A stretch of DNA of 54,146 nucleotides, taken from an uncultured Prevotella sp. GTDB lineage: Bacteria; Bacteroidota; Bacteroidia; Bacteroidales; Bacteroidaceae. The DNA lies in the NCBI GenBank assembly GCA_946188165.1, contig CAMHTW010000023.1:1-54146 (forward strand), given 5' to 3'. Position 1 is the first letter of the stretch; the number at the start of each line of letters is the position of its first letter. Under the pieces are notes generated by a model. That model was not told the origin of the DNA. It worked only from the letters and a program-made list of their open reading frames with translations, and did no database searches. Both the position numbers and the translations under genes were made by a program. Of this stretch, positions 1 to 7,458 are shown piece by piece.

Positions 1-1353
1 CTTACCTCCATCACCATCCCCAACAGCGTGACGAGCATTGGAGGTGGTGCGTTCTCAGGTTGTACAGGCCTTACCTCCGTCACCATCCCCAACAGCGTGA
101 CGAGCATTGGAGATCGGGCGTTCTCTGGTTGCTCAGGCCTGACCCAAGTAACATTAAATAGTAATGCTATCGCATCCAAATCATATAGTTCCAGTTCTAC
201 ATTAGGTAACATCTTTGGAAGTCAAGTAAATGAATATGTTTTGGGGGATGATGTTACATCAATTGGACGTTATGCGTTCTATACTTGTTCTAAGCTTACC
301 TCAATTACCATCCCCAACAGCGTGACGAGCATTGGAAATTATGCGTTCCAGGGTTACTCAGGCCTGACCAAAGTAACTTTAAATAGTAATGCTCTTGCAT
401 CCAAATCGTATAGTTATGATTCTACATTAGGTAGCATCTTTGGAGGCAAAGTAAAGGAGTATATTTTGGGAGACGATGTTACATCTATAGGAAGTTATGC
501 GTTCTATAACTGCTCTAAGCTTACCTCAATTACCATCCCCAACAGCGTGACGAGCATTGGAAATTATGCGTTCCAGGGTTACTCAGGCCTGACCAAAGTA
601 ACTTTAAATAGTAATGCTCTTGCATCCAAATCGTATAGTTATGATTCTACATTAGGTAGCATCTTTGGAGGCAAAGTAAAGGAGTATATTTTGGGAGACG
701 ATGTTACATCTATAGGAAGTTATGCGTTCTATAACTGCTCTAAAGTCACCTCTGTCACTATCCCCAACAGCGTGACGAACATTGGAAATTATGCGTTTTT
801 CGGTTGCCAGGCTCTTACTACTGTAACCATCCCTAACAGTGTGCTGACTATTGGTGAGTCAGCTTTCGGGGCTTGCCGTGGTCTTACCTCTGTCACCATT
901 CCTAACAGCGTGACAAGCATTGGATTTGGTGTGTTCGATGCGTGTGTTGGTCTTACCTCTGTCACCATTCCTAACAGCGTGACAAGTCTTGGTCAAAATG
1001 CATTCAGAAGTTGCTCTAGTCTTACTTCCGTCATTATTCCTAACAGCGTGACAAGTATTGGTCAAGCTGCATTCAGGGCATGCACTGGTCTTACCTCCGT
1101 CACCATTGGTAGTGGCGTGACGAGCATTAGTTCTGCGGCTTTTATAGAAGCTGATATCCCTGTTGTCATTTCGCTAATAGAGAATCCATTTGCGATTCAA
1201 GGGAAATTATCAACGCCTTTCGATACTTTCTCTCTAAATACATTTAATAATGCTACACTGTACGTACCTAAAGGTACAATCAACAAATACAAGGAGACGG
1301 AAGGGTGGAAAGAAGATATTGAATCATTAACGATAAAAAAGCAAAGATTATGA
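1..1353 (+). CDS. BspA-like leucine-rich repeat protein, 5' end missing
   Basis: The reading frame is open from base 1, so the gene starts left of the window; the first in-frame start-like codon (GTG at 28) is not a real start. The protein is a run of LRR_5 (TpLRR/BspA) units with the repeated pattern LTSVTIPNSVTSIG-x-AF, about 23 residues each. These alternate with a longer unit containing LGSIFGG and YILGDDVTSIG. The C-terminal end (ATLYVPKGTINKYK, then a Trp-containing segment) is the usual cap of this family, so the 3' end looks complete. BspA-like proteins are surface or secreted adhesion-type proteins; which ligand this one binds cannot be told. No T9SS-like tail is visible. A perfect 225-bp tandem duplication lies inside it. 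The ORF for a small zinc-ribbon protein overlaps its stop by 4 bases (ATGA). Confidence 0.88.
   Translation, partial: LTSITIPNSVTSIGGGAFSGCTGLTSVTIPNSVTSIGDRAFSGCSGLTQVTLNSNAIASKSYSSSSTLGNIFGSQVNEYVLGDDVTSIGRYAFYTCSKLTSITIPNSVTSIGNYAFQGYSGLTKVTLNSNALASKSYSYDSTLGSIFGGKVKEYILGDDVTSIGSYAFYNCSKLTSITIPNSVTSIGNYAFQGYSGLTKVTLNSNALASKSYSYDSTLGSIFGGKVKEYILGDDVTSIGSYAFYNCSKVTSVTIPNSVTNIGNYAFFGCQALTTVTIPNSVLTIGESAFGACRGLTSVTIPNSVTSIGFGVFDACVGLTSVTIPNSVTSLGQNAFRSCSSLTSVIIPNSVTSIGQAAFRACTGLTSVTIGSGVTSISSAAFIEADIPVVISLIENPFAIQGKLSTPFDTFSLNTFNNATLYVPKGTINKYKETEGWKEDIESLTIKKQRL
292..741 (+). repeat. Perfect 225-bp tandem duplication inside the BspA-like gene
   Basis: Bases 292-516 and 517-741 are identical by eye, giving two identical 75-residue protein units. 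Neighbouring units of the same type (for example 130-290) differ at many third positions, so this pair is a recent duplication by slippage or recombination. It keeps the frame because 225 is a multiple of 3. Confidence 0.93.
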
Positions 1354-1562
1354 TTATCACTTCATCAAATGGCTACAAGGTAAGCAGCAAAAGCGTTCAC
1401 CTCACACCTAAGAATCCACAATTCAAGTGCCCTAACTGCGGCTGCGTTTATGAAAATGTACTTGACATAAAATCATGTTTCGACAAGAAACTCGCAACAG
1501 AAAACCAAAATCCGCCCTTGCTCTGCAATGAGTGTGGCACAGAGTTGGTTTCGTTTGATTGA
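1350..1562 (+). CDS. Small zinc-ribbon protein, 70 aa
   Basis: The protein has two CxxC pairs (CPNCGC near residues 28-33 and CNEC near residues 59-62), which form a plausible zinc ribbon. Its start overlaps the stop of the BspA-like gene as ATGA, suggesting translational coupling. There is no signal peptide, so it is presumably cytoplasmic. A hairpin with a GC-rich stem follows at 1610-1640. I do not recognise a specific family; a DNA- or RNA-binding ribbon is possible but unproven. It could also be the conserved tail of a longer gene that decayed. Confidence 0.55.
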   Translation: MIITSSNGYKVSSKSVHLTPKNPQFKCPNCGCVYENVLDIKSCFDKKLATENQNPPLLCNECGTELVSFD

Positions 1563-1609
1563 GTTGTTTGAGTCATAAGTCTTCGTCTTCGAAAGGATTG
1601 TTACAGTTA

Positions 1610-1640
1610 ATCGCTAGTCCCAGACAAAGGGGCTGGCGAT
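1610..1640 (+). terminator. Hairpin, possible terminator after the zinc-ribbon gene
   Basis: ATCGCTAGTCCC pairs with GGGGCTGGCGAT (one G-U type mismatch) around a 7-base loop, followed by TTTG. The T-run is weak, so termination is an inference from position. Confidence 0.45.
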
Positions 1641-2078
1641 TTGTACTTATGAAATGTCAGACACTTTATTCTCTCACCATTTCTGCAATCTGATGCCCTA
1701 ATCAGGTTCCATAAAAGGGTGTAGCCTAATACGCAGTTTTCTGTGGAGTGCCACACAAAGATGTTTGTCTGCTTTCTGATTGAGCAAGCTCGGCAGACAT
1801 TAGGTCTTCGTTTCCTTGAATTGAGCGCAGTGCCTACGAGGTAATCGGCTTGCCGCTTCGCTCGTCGAAGAACTGCTGACGAGCTTCAACAGTTTCGTCA
1901 CAAAGATGAAGAAGATGGCTAAATGAGGTTACGATTTGGAAACCTAACTTCTTCACCAATCCTCCCCAATTTGCTTTTAGTCCCTATTTGAACTTCCTCG
2001 TTCTTCCCCTCTTTGCCTTTATTTCAGGCCGAATTGCGTTAATCTTCCAAAATCCGTTTTTTGTTACAGACTTTTTTC
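1641..2078. other. Intergenic region with a possible coding relic
   Basis: About 440 bases without a convincing gene. A 33-codon open stretch at 1825-1926 encodes a helical-looking peptide ending in KMKKMAK before TGA, and could be the decayed 3' end of a lost gene. It has no start codon or recognisable domain. Nothing else is identifiable before the rnr promoter region. Confidence 0.3.
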
Positions 2079-2108
2079 GTAACTTTGCGATAAAAATCGC
2101 GAAGTTAC
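2079..2108 (+). promoter_or_regulatory. Upstream TAACTTTG box inside an inverted repeat, before rnr
   Basis: The perfect -7 box TAACTTTG at 2080-2087 is embedded in an inverted repeat: GTAACTT (2079-2085) pairs with AAGTTAC (2102-2108), with an inner CGAT/ATCG stem. The context (a T-run, then CGTAACTTTGC) is repeated at the downstream promoter about 82 bp later, so this may be a second rnr promoter or a leader hairpin. Confidence 0.5.
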
Positions 2109-2138
2109 TCCGTCTCGGCAAAAAAAGAAAAAAATTTC

Positions 2139-2169
2139 TTTGTTTTGCACTCGACTTTTCGTAACTTTG
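2139..2169 (+). promoter_or_regulatory. Main rnr promoter
   Basis: TTTG at 2139-2142, 19 bases, then TAACTTTG at 2162-2169. This matches the Bacteroidetes housekeeping promoter, and the predicted RNA start is about 20 bases before the rnr ATG. Confidence 0.75.
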
Positions 2170-2196
2170 CCATCAGAAACTTAAAGACGTGATACT

Positions 2197-4332
2197 ATGA
2201 GTAAGAAAAAAGGTGGAAAACGACTGAACAAGCGCATGCTGCAAGAGATGTTGCAGACGCTATTTCAACAGAATCCTAACGAGGCATTCTCGTTTAAACA
2301 AGTGTTCAAGGCTCTGAAACTCGACACGCATCCCACAAAGATGATGGCCGTCGACCTGATGGAAGAGATGGCGTGGGACGACTTCCTGTCGAAGGTCAGC
2401 GACAACTCGTATCGCCTGAATCTGAAGACGCAGGTGCAGGAGGGTACGTTTATCCGTAAGGCCAACGGCAAGAACTCGTTCCTGCCCGACGATGGCGGTA
2501 CGCCCGTATTCGTGTCGGAGCGTAACTCACTGTTTGCCATGAATGGCGACCGTGTGAAAGTGGCCTATATGGCACGTCGCGAAAAGCATATCAAGGAGGC
2601 TATGGTGGTCGAGATATTGAGCCACAAGCGCGACCAGGCCGTTGGTAAGCTGAAGGTTGAGAAGGACTATGCCTTCCTAGTGACCGAGGGCAATATCTTC
2701 GTACACGATGTGCTGATTCCCAAGAAGAAGCTGAAGGGCGGTAAAACGGGCGACAAGGCCGTCGTTAAGATTACCCAGTGGCCGTCTAAGGACTCAAAGA
2801 ATATCGTGGGTGAGGTTATCGACATTCTGGGTAAGGAAGGCGACAACAATGTTGAGATGCACGCTATCTTGGCACAATATGGTTTGCCTTACAAGTATCC
2901 GAAGGCCGTAGAGGATGCTGCTGAGAAGATAGATCCAGGTATTACCGAACAGGAAATCAAGCGTCGCGAGGACTTCCGCGATGTCTTTACCTGTACCATC
3001 GACCCGAAGGATGCCAAGGATTTTGATGATGCACTGTCCATCCGCAAGCAGGGCAAACTTTGGGAGGTTGGCGTGCATATTGCCGACGTCAGCCACTATG
3101 TAAAGGAAGGTTCCGTCATTGACAAGGAGGCCGTGAAGCGGGCCACCAGTGTCTATCTTGTTGACCGTACCATCCCGATGTTGCCTGAACGCCTGTGTAA
3201 CTTCATCTGTTCGCTGCGTCCTGACGAGGAAAAACTCTGCTACAGTGTCATCTTCGTTTTAGACGAAGAGGCTAACGTCAAGAACTACCATATTGCCCAT
3301 ACCGTCATCAAGAGTAATAGAAGGTATGCGTACGAGGAAGTGCAGGAGATTCTCATGGGTAAGGATGGCGACTACGCTACAGAACTGCGCACGCTGGATC
3401 AATTGGCCAAGTGCCTGCGCGAACGCCGTTTCAAAGGCGGTGCAGTGAAGTTCGACCGCGAGGAATTGCACTTCGACATCGACGAGAAGGGCAAGCCCAT
3501 TCGTGCCTACTTCAAGAAGTCGAACGATGCCACCCAGCTTATCGAGGAGTTCATGCTGTTGGCCAACCGTACTGTTGCCGAGAGTGTCGGTAGGGTAAAG
3601 AAAGGCGTGAAGGCCAAGACGCTGCCCTATCGTATTCACGACCAGCCCGATCCCACTAAGTTGGAGACCCTGCGCGAGTTTGTAGTGAAGTTTGGCTATA
3701 AGATGAAGACCAGCGGTACGAAGGGTGCTATCTCGAAGTCGCTGAACGCACTGATGGACGACTGCCAGGGCAAGAAGGAACAGAAGCTCATCGAGACGGT
3801 GGCGCTGCGTGCGATGATGAAGGCGAAGTATTCGACACACAATATCGGACACTACGGATTGGCCTTTGAGTATTATACGCATTTCACGTCACCCATCCGT
3901 CGCTACCCCGATACGATGGTACACCGTCTGCTGACCAAATATCAGGATGGTGCTCGTTCGGCTAATCAGCAGAAGTATGAAGAGCTGTGTGAACATTGTT
4001 CGGACATGGAACAGACCGCCCAGATGGCTGAGCGCGACAGCATCAAGTATAAGATGGTGGAGTTCATGGAGGACAAGATAGGCAACGAGTATGATGCACA
4101 TATCTCTGGTATCCAGTCGTATGGCATCTATTGTGAGATCGACGAGAACCACTGCGAGGGCATGGTGCCCATGCGCGACTTGGACGACGACTATTACGAC
4201 TTCGACGAGCGCAACTACTGTCTCGTAGGTCGCCGCCATCATCATAAATACCAGTTGGGCGATCCCATCCGTATTAAAGTTGCGCGTGCCAATCTCGAGA
4301 AGCGTCAGCTCGACTTTACGTTAGCCGATTAA
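2197..4332 (+). CDS. rnr: Ribonuclease R (3'-5' exoribonuclease)
   Basis: At 711 aa this is a typical bacterial RNase R, a processive hydrolytic 3'-5' exonuclease that degrades structured RNA and takes part in RNA quality control. The order is an N-terminal winged-helix region (about residues 8-75), a cold-shock-like OB region, the RNB catalytic domain from about residue 240, and a C-terminal S1 domain from about residue 628 (GNEYDAHISGIQSYGIY). The RNB active-site run DPKDAKDFDDA near residue 268 supplies the metal-binding aspartates. HFTSPIRRYPD in the later part of RNB is also family-typical. The ATG at 2197 follows a perfect promoter and is the only sensible start. The gene stands alone; argS downstream has its own promoter and is separated by an inverted-repeat element. 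Confidence 0.97.
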   Translation: MSKKKGGKRLNKRMLQEMLQTLFQQNPNEAFSFKQVFKALKLDTHPTKMMAVDLMEEMAWDDFLSKVSDNSYRLNLKTQVQEGTFIRKANGKNSFLPDDGGTPVFVSERNSLFAMNGDRVKVAYMARREKHIKEAMVVEILSHKRDQAVGKLKVEKDYAFLVTEGNIFVHDVLIPKKKLKGGKTGDKAVVKITQWPSKDSKNIVGEVIDILGKEGDNNVEMHAILAQYGLPYKYPKAVEDAAEKIDPGITEQEIKRREDFRDVFTCTIDPKDAKDFDDALSIRKQGKLWEVGVHIADVSHYVKEGSVIDKEAVKRATSVYLVDRTIPMLPERLCNFICSLRPDEEKLCYSVIFVLDEEANVKNYHIAHTVIKSNRRYAYEEVQEILMGKDGDYATELRTLDQLAKCLRERRFKGGAVKFDREELHFDIDEKGKPIRAYFKKSNDATQLIEEFMLLANRTVAESVGRVKKGVKAKTLPYRIHDQPDPTKLETLREFVVKFGYKMKTSGTKGAISKSLNALMDDCQGKKEQKLIETVALRAMMKAKYSTHNIGHYGLAFEYYTHFTSPIRRYPDTMVHRLLTKYQDGARSANQQKYEELCEHCSDMEQTAQMAERDSIKYKMVEFMEDKIGNEYDAHISGIQSYGIYCEIDENHCEGMVPMRDLDDDYYDFDERNYCLVGRRHHHKYQLGDPIRIKVARANLEKRQLDFTLAD

Positions 4333-4345
4333 CGGTTAAATTAAA

Positions 4346-4423
4346 AGACAACCAAGACAACTAAGGACAACTTGTGTTCGTTTTTACGAAGAATGTTGTT
4401 ATAGTTGTCTTAGTTGTTTTCTT
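4346..4423 (+). terminator. GACAAC-rich long inverted repeat after rnr
   Basis: Three GACAAC copies on the left (AAGACAACCAAGACAACT, then GGACAAC) face GTTGT-rich copies on the right (GTTGTTATAGTTGTCTTAG), followed by TTTTCTTT. An RNA copy could form a long imperfect stem. It probably acts as a terminator or stabiliser for rnr. Related GACAAC repeats occur near 23760, 34285 and 49827. Confidence 0.5.
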
Positions 4424-4430
4424 TATATAA

Positions 4431-4462
4431 TTTGGTGGGCTCAGTTTTTTTTTGTACTTTTG
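4431..4462 (+). promoter_or_regulatory. argS promoter
   Basis: TTTG at 4431-4434, 20 bases, then TACTTTTG at 4455-4462. This lies inside the longest possible reading frame and supports the later start of argS at 4483. Confidence 0.8.
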
Positions 4463-4482
4463 CACCCAAAATTTCAGAAAGC

Positions 4483-6273
4483 ATGAATATTGAAGCATTG
4501 ATTAGTAAGGCTGCGGGTGATGCCGTAAAGGCACTCTATGGCATGGATGCCACAGAAAAGATGCTGCAGCTGCAGAAGACAAGGAGTGAGTTTGAGGGAA
4601 ACCTGACACTGGTGGTGTTCCCCTTTGTTAAGGCCGCTAAGAAGAGTCCTGAGCAGACCGCCCAAGAGATTGGCGAATATCTGGTGAACAACTGTTCGGC
4701 AGTAGAGAAGTTCAATGTGGTAAAGGGCTTCCTGAACCTGAGCATCGGCGACGGTGCATGGGTAGAGTTGCTCAGTGCCATTGACAAAGACGACCATTTC
4801 GGAACGAAGCGCGCTGACGAGAACTCTCCTCTTGTCATGATTGAATACTCATCGCCCAACACCAACAAACCCCTGCACCTGGGTCATGTGCGTAACAACC
4901 TCCTGGGTTGGTCGCTGGCACAGATTATGGAGGCTAACGGCAACAAGGTGGTAAAGACCAATATCGTGAACGACCGCGGTATCCATATCTGTAAGTCTAT
5001 GCTCGCCTGGCTGAAGTACGGCAATGGTGAGACACCAGAGACCAGCGGCAAGAAAGGCGACCACCTCATTGGCGACTACTATGTAGCCTTCGACAAACAC
5101 TATCGCGAGGAGGTCAAGGAGCTCGTCGCCCAGGGGATGGACGAAGAGAAGGCCAAGCAGGAGGCTCCCCTGATTAAGGAGGCTCACGAGATGCTGGTCA
5201 AGTGGGAGCAGAACGACCCCGAAGTCCGTGCACTCTGGGAGAAGATGAATAACTGGGTGTATGCCGGATTCGACGAGACCTACAAGAAGATGGGGGTCAG
5301 CTTCGACAAGATTTACTACGAGAGCCAGACCTATCTGAAGGGTAAGGCTAAGGTTGAGGAGGGACTGGCCAAGGGCCTCTTTGAACGCCATGACGATAAC
5401 TCTGTATGGGCAGACCTTACCAACGAGGGGCTGGACAAGAAGCTTCTGCTCCGCTCGGACGGCACTTCGGTATATATGACGCAGGACATCGGTACTGCCG
5501 AGATGCGTTTCCAGGACTATCCTATCGACAAGATGATCTACGTGGTAGGCAACGAGCAGAACTATCACTTCCAGGTGCTCTCTATCCTGTTGGACCGTCT
5601 GGGTTTCAAGTGGGGTAAGGAACTCGTCCACTTCTCTTACGGCATGGTGGAATTGCCCAACGGTAAGATGAAGAGCCGTGAGGGAACCGTGGTCGATGCC
5701 GATGACCTAATGGAGCTGATGGTCGAGGATGCTTATAAGACCTCGATGGAATTGGGTAAGTTCGACGATATGACCGAAGAGGAGCGTCGCGAGATTGCCC
5801 GTATCGTAGGTATGGGAGCCCTGAAATACTTCATTCTGAAGGTCGATGCTCGCAAAAACATGCTGTTCAACCCTGAAGAGAGTATTGATTTCAATGGCAA
5901 TACTGGTCCCTTCATTCAATATACCTACGCCCGTATCCGCAGCATCCTAAGAAAAGCCTCCCCCACCCCCCTCCAAGTAGAGGGGGCTATGAAAGCGGTG
6001 GAACTTTCAACTAAAGAGGCAGAACTTATCCAGAAGATGTCTGAGTATGGTGCAGCTGTAGAACAGGCTGGCAAGGACTATTCGCCCTCTGGTATTGCTA
6101 ACTACTGCTACGAACTGACGAAGGTCTTCAACCAGTTCTATCACGACTTCTCTATCCTCAACGAACCCGACGAGCAGAAGAAGGCCGTACGCCTGATGCT
6201 GGCCAGGAACGTCGCCAAGATTATCAAGAGTGCTATGGGACTGCTGGGTATCGAGGTTCCTGAGCGTATGTAA
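4483..6273 (+). CDS. argS: Arginine-tRNA ligase
   Basis: This class I aminoacyl-tRNA synthetase charges tRNA-Arg. It starts at ATG 4483 (MNIEALISKA); a frame open from 4414 would run through the promoter. The N-terminal Add-1 domain is followed by the signature SSPNTNKPLHLGHVRNN (HIGH motif as HLGH). The KMSKS counterpart is GKMKSREG, and the C-terminal DALR anticodon-binding domain ends in MGLLGIEVPERM, as is usual in Bacteroidales. A copy of the GC-rich palindromic repeat lies inside the gene at 5953-5990. It is read as SPTPLQVEG just after RIRSILRKA, at the catalytic/DALR junction where the family varies. The frame is intact and the enzyme is presumably functional. Confidence 0.97.
   Translation: MNIEALISKAAGDAVKALYGMDATEKMLQLQKTRSEFEGNLTLVVFPFVKAAKKSPEQTAQEIGEYLVNNCSAVEKFNVVKGFLNLSIGDGAWVELLSAIDKDDHFGTKRADENSPLVMIEYSSPNTNKPLHLGHVRNNLLGWSLAQIMEANGNKVVKTNIVNDRGIHICKSMLAWLKYGNGETPETSGKKGDHLIGDYYVAFDKHYREEVKELVAQGMDEEKAKQEAPLIKEAHEMLVKWEQNDPEVRALWEKMNNWVYAGFDETYKKMGVSFDKIYYESQTYLKGKAKVEEGLAKGLFERHDDNSVWADLTNEGLDKKLLLRSDGTSVYMTQDIGTAEMRFQDYPIDKMIYVVGNEQNYHFQVLSILLDRLGFKWGKELVHFSYGMVELPNGKMKSREGTVVDADDLMELMVEDAYKTSMELGKFDDMTEEERREIARIVGMGALKYFILKVDARKNMLFNPEESIDFNGNTGPFIQYTYARIRSILRKASPTPLQVEGAMKAVELSTKEAELIQKMSEYGAAVEQAGKDYSPSGIANYCYELTKVFNQFYHDFSILNEPDEQKKAVRLMLARNVAKIIKSAMGLLGIEVPERM
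5953..5990 (+). repeat. GC-rich palindromic element, copy within argS
   Basis: AAAGCCTCCCCCACC precedes the core CCCCCTC-CAAGTA-GAGGGGG (5967-5986) and CTATG. The orientation matches the left end of the DUF559 cassette 300 bp downstream. It is in frame with argS. Confidence 0.8.
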
Positions 6274-6787
6274 AGCCTCCCCCCAACCCCCTCCAAGTAG
6301 AGGGGGCTTTAAGAACAAACAAGAAACGAACTCCATGAAGTTTGTGTATGAAACAGCAAATGGCGCTAATTACGATTTACTTTGCGCCTATGCAGACTAC
6401 AACAAGAGTCATCCGACAGAGGCAGAAAGCATTATATGGGATTTGTTGAAGGCAAAAAGCATAAATGGACATAAGTTTAGAAGGCAGCATATTATAAAGG
6501 ACTATATTGTAGACTTTGTATGTCTTCATAAAAAGCTGGTAATTGAAATTGACGGACAATACCATTTGGAGGATAATCAGATTGTAAAAGATAAAAGCAG
6601 AACTGAAGACCTCCAAAACAGTGGATATACTGTTGTCCGCTTTTCTAACGAAGAAGTAATTGGAAACACTGCTGAAGTAATAAAGAATATTAAGAAGTTG
6701 CTTATGGAAGTTATACCCCCAAACGCTTCACCTAAAAAGGACTCTGCTCAAAAAGCCCCCTCTACTTGGAGGGGGTTGGAGGAGGCT
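6272..6787. mobile_element. DUF559 nuclease cassette bounded by inverted palindromic repeats
   Basis: The left repeat (6272-6310) and right repeat (6752-6787) are inverted copies of one element of about 36 bp. Both contain CCCCCTC-CAAGTA-GAGGGGG and a flanking GCCTCC-CCAAC arm; the arms differ at about one base. They enclose only the DUF559 open reading frame, which begins 24 bases inside the left repeat. The left repeat abuts the argS stop codon, and the right repeat runs into the RNase H coding sequence without a stop. The arrangement resembles a minimal mobile unit, but no transposase is present and I could not identify a target-site duplication. Confidence 0.7.
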
Positions 6788-7195
6788 GGAGTTTGCACAG
6801 ACGCGTGGGCCGTAGATGCTGCCTGCTCTGGCAACCCTGGACCTATGGAGTACCAAGCTATCGACCTTCAGACTGGTGCCCGTGTATTCCACTTCGGACC
6901 TATGAAAGGCACGAATAATATTGGCGAATTCCTTGCTATTGTCCATGCCTTGGCACTCATGCAGCAGCAGGGATTGCACGACAAGACCATCTATTCGGAT
7001 TCCTACAATGCCATTCTCTGGGTCAACAAGCGTCAGTGTAAGACAAAGTTAGAGCGTACCCCTGAAACGGAGCCGCTCTACCAGATTATTACACGTGCTG
7101 AAAACTGGTTGCGAACTCACCAGTGGCGCAACCCCATCGTCAAGTGGGAAACACAGAAGTGGGGTGAGGTGCCTGCTGACTTTGGCAGGAAGTGA
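6335..7195 (+). CDS. DUF559 endonuclease domain fused in frame to RNase HI
   Basis: From ATG 6335 the product is 286 aa. Residues 1-125 form a DUF559 (Vsr-like, PD-(D/E)XK) domain: AESIIWDLL, KFRRQHIIKDYIVDFVC and KLVIEIDGQYH supply the likely catalytic E31, D60, E71 and D73. Residues 130-155 are a linker partly encoded by the right palindromic repeat (APSTWRGLEEAG). Residues 156-286 form an RNase HI domain that cleaves the RNA of RNA-DNA hybrids, with the acidic set D161 (DAACSGNPGP), E198 (NNIGEFLAI), D222 (IYSDSYNAI) and D282 (EVPADFGRK). Related RNase H proteins of this group often have an N-terminal viroplasmin-like domain; none is seen here. The likely history is insertion of the cassette at the 5' end of an RNase H gene. 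RNase H may alternatively start internally, but no good ATG lies near its N-terminus. Confidence 0.8.
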   Translation: MKFVYETANGANYDLLCAYADYNKSHPTEAESIIWDLLKAKSINGHKFRRQHIIKDYIVDFVCLHKKLVIEIDGQYHLEDNQIVKDKSRTEDLQNSGYTVVRFSNEEVIGNTAEVIKNIKKLLMEVIPPNASPKKDSAQKAPSTWRGLEEAGVCTDAWAVDAACSGNPGPMEYQAIDLQTGARVFHFGPMKGTNNIGEFLAIVHALALMQQQGLHDKTIYSDSYNAILWVNKRQCKTKLERTPETEPLYQIITRAENWLRTHQWRNPIVKWETQKWGEVPADFGRK

Positions 7196-7228
7196 TGTCA
7201 CTCACTTTTTTATTCAGACAGAGTTATA

Positions 7229-7252
7229 TTCGATTTCCGTGTCATTTGTGAC
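7229..7252. promoter_or_regulatory. First copy of a palindromic motif before the DUF4143 ATPase
   Basis: TTCGATTTCCGTGTCATTT continues to GTGAC at 7252. It closely repeats the sequence at 7420-7445 that ends just before the ATPase ATG. Both copies centre on GTCAT-n-TGAC. An inverted repeat (TTCCGAAAG facing CTTTCGGAA, 7299-7332) lies between them. Together they look like regulator binding sites, but the regulator is unknown. Confidence 0.4.
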
Positions 7253-7386
7253 GGTGGAATGAAATAGATAGCATTGATTTAACCGAAGAATTCGTGATAG
7301 TGTTTCCGAAAGTGCTATTTTTTGAGTGCTTTCGGAAGTAATATCGGCATATTTTGCAGGAAAAGAGCAAAAAACTCAGTGTAATA

Positions 7387-7445
7387 TTTGCAGTCTCAAA
7401 GAAAAAAAGTATCTTTGTACTCGATTTCAGTGTCATCAATGACAC
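7387..7445 (+). promoter_or_regulatory. Promoter and operator-like palindrome of the DUF4143 ATPase
   Basis: TTTG at 7387-7390, 19 bases, then TATCTTTG at 7410-7417. The palindrome GTGTCAT-CA-ATGACAC at 7430-7445 lies at the predicted RNA start and only 13 bases before the ATG, where a bound repressor would block transcription or an RNA fold would affect translation. Confidence 0.65.
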
Positions 7446-7458
7446 AAAAATCGAATAG

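Noticed and set aside
1..1140. CRISPR-like spacing of repeated words in the first kilobase
   Set aside because: The repeats are codon-phased LRR units with variable third bases inside one open frame, not spacers between constant repeats.
3259..3882. Minus-strand open frame (207 codons) inside rnr
   Set aside because: It is fully contained in the RNB domain of rnr and has no independent features.
4414..4482. Longer N-terminus of argS
   Set aside because: The extra codons contain the promoter (TTTG, then TACTTTTG), and the peptide does not resemble ArgS.
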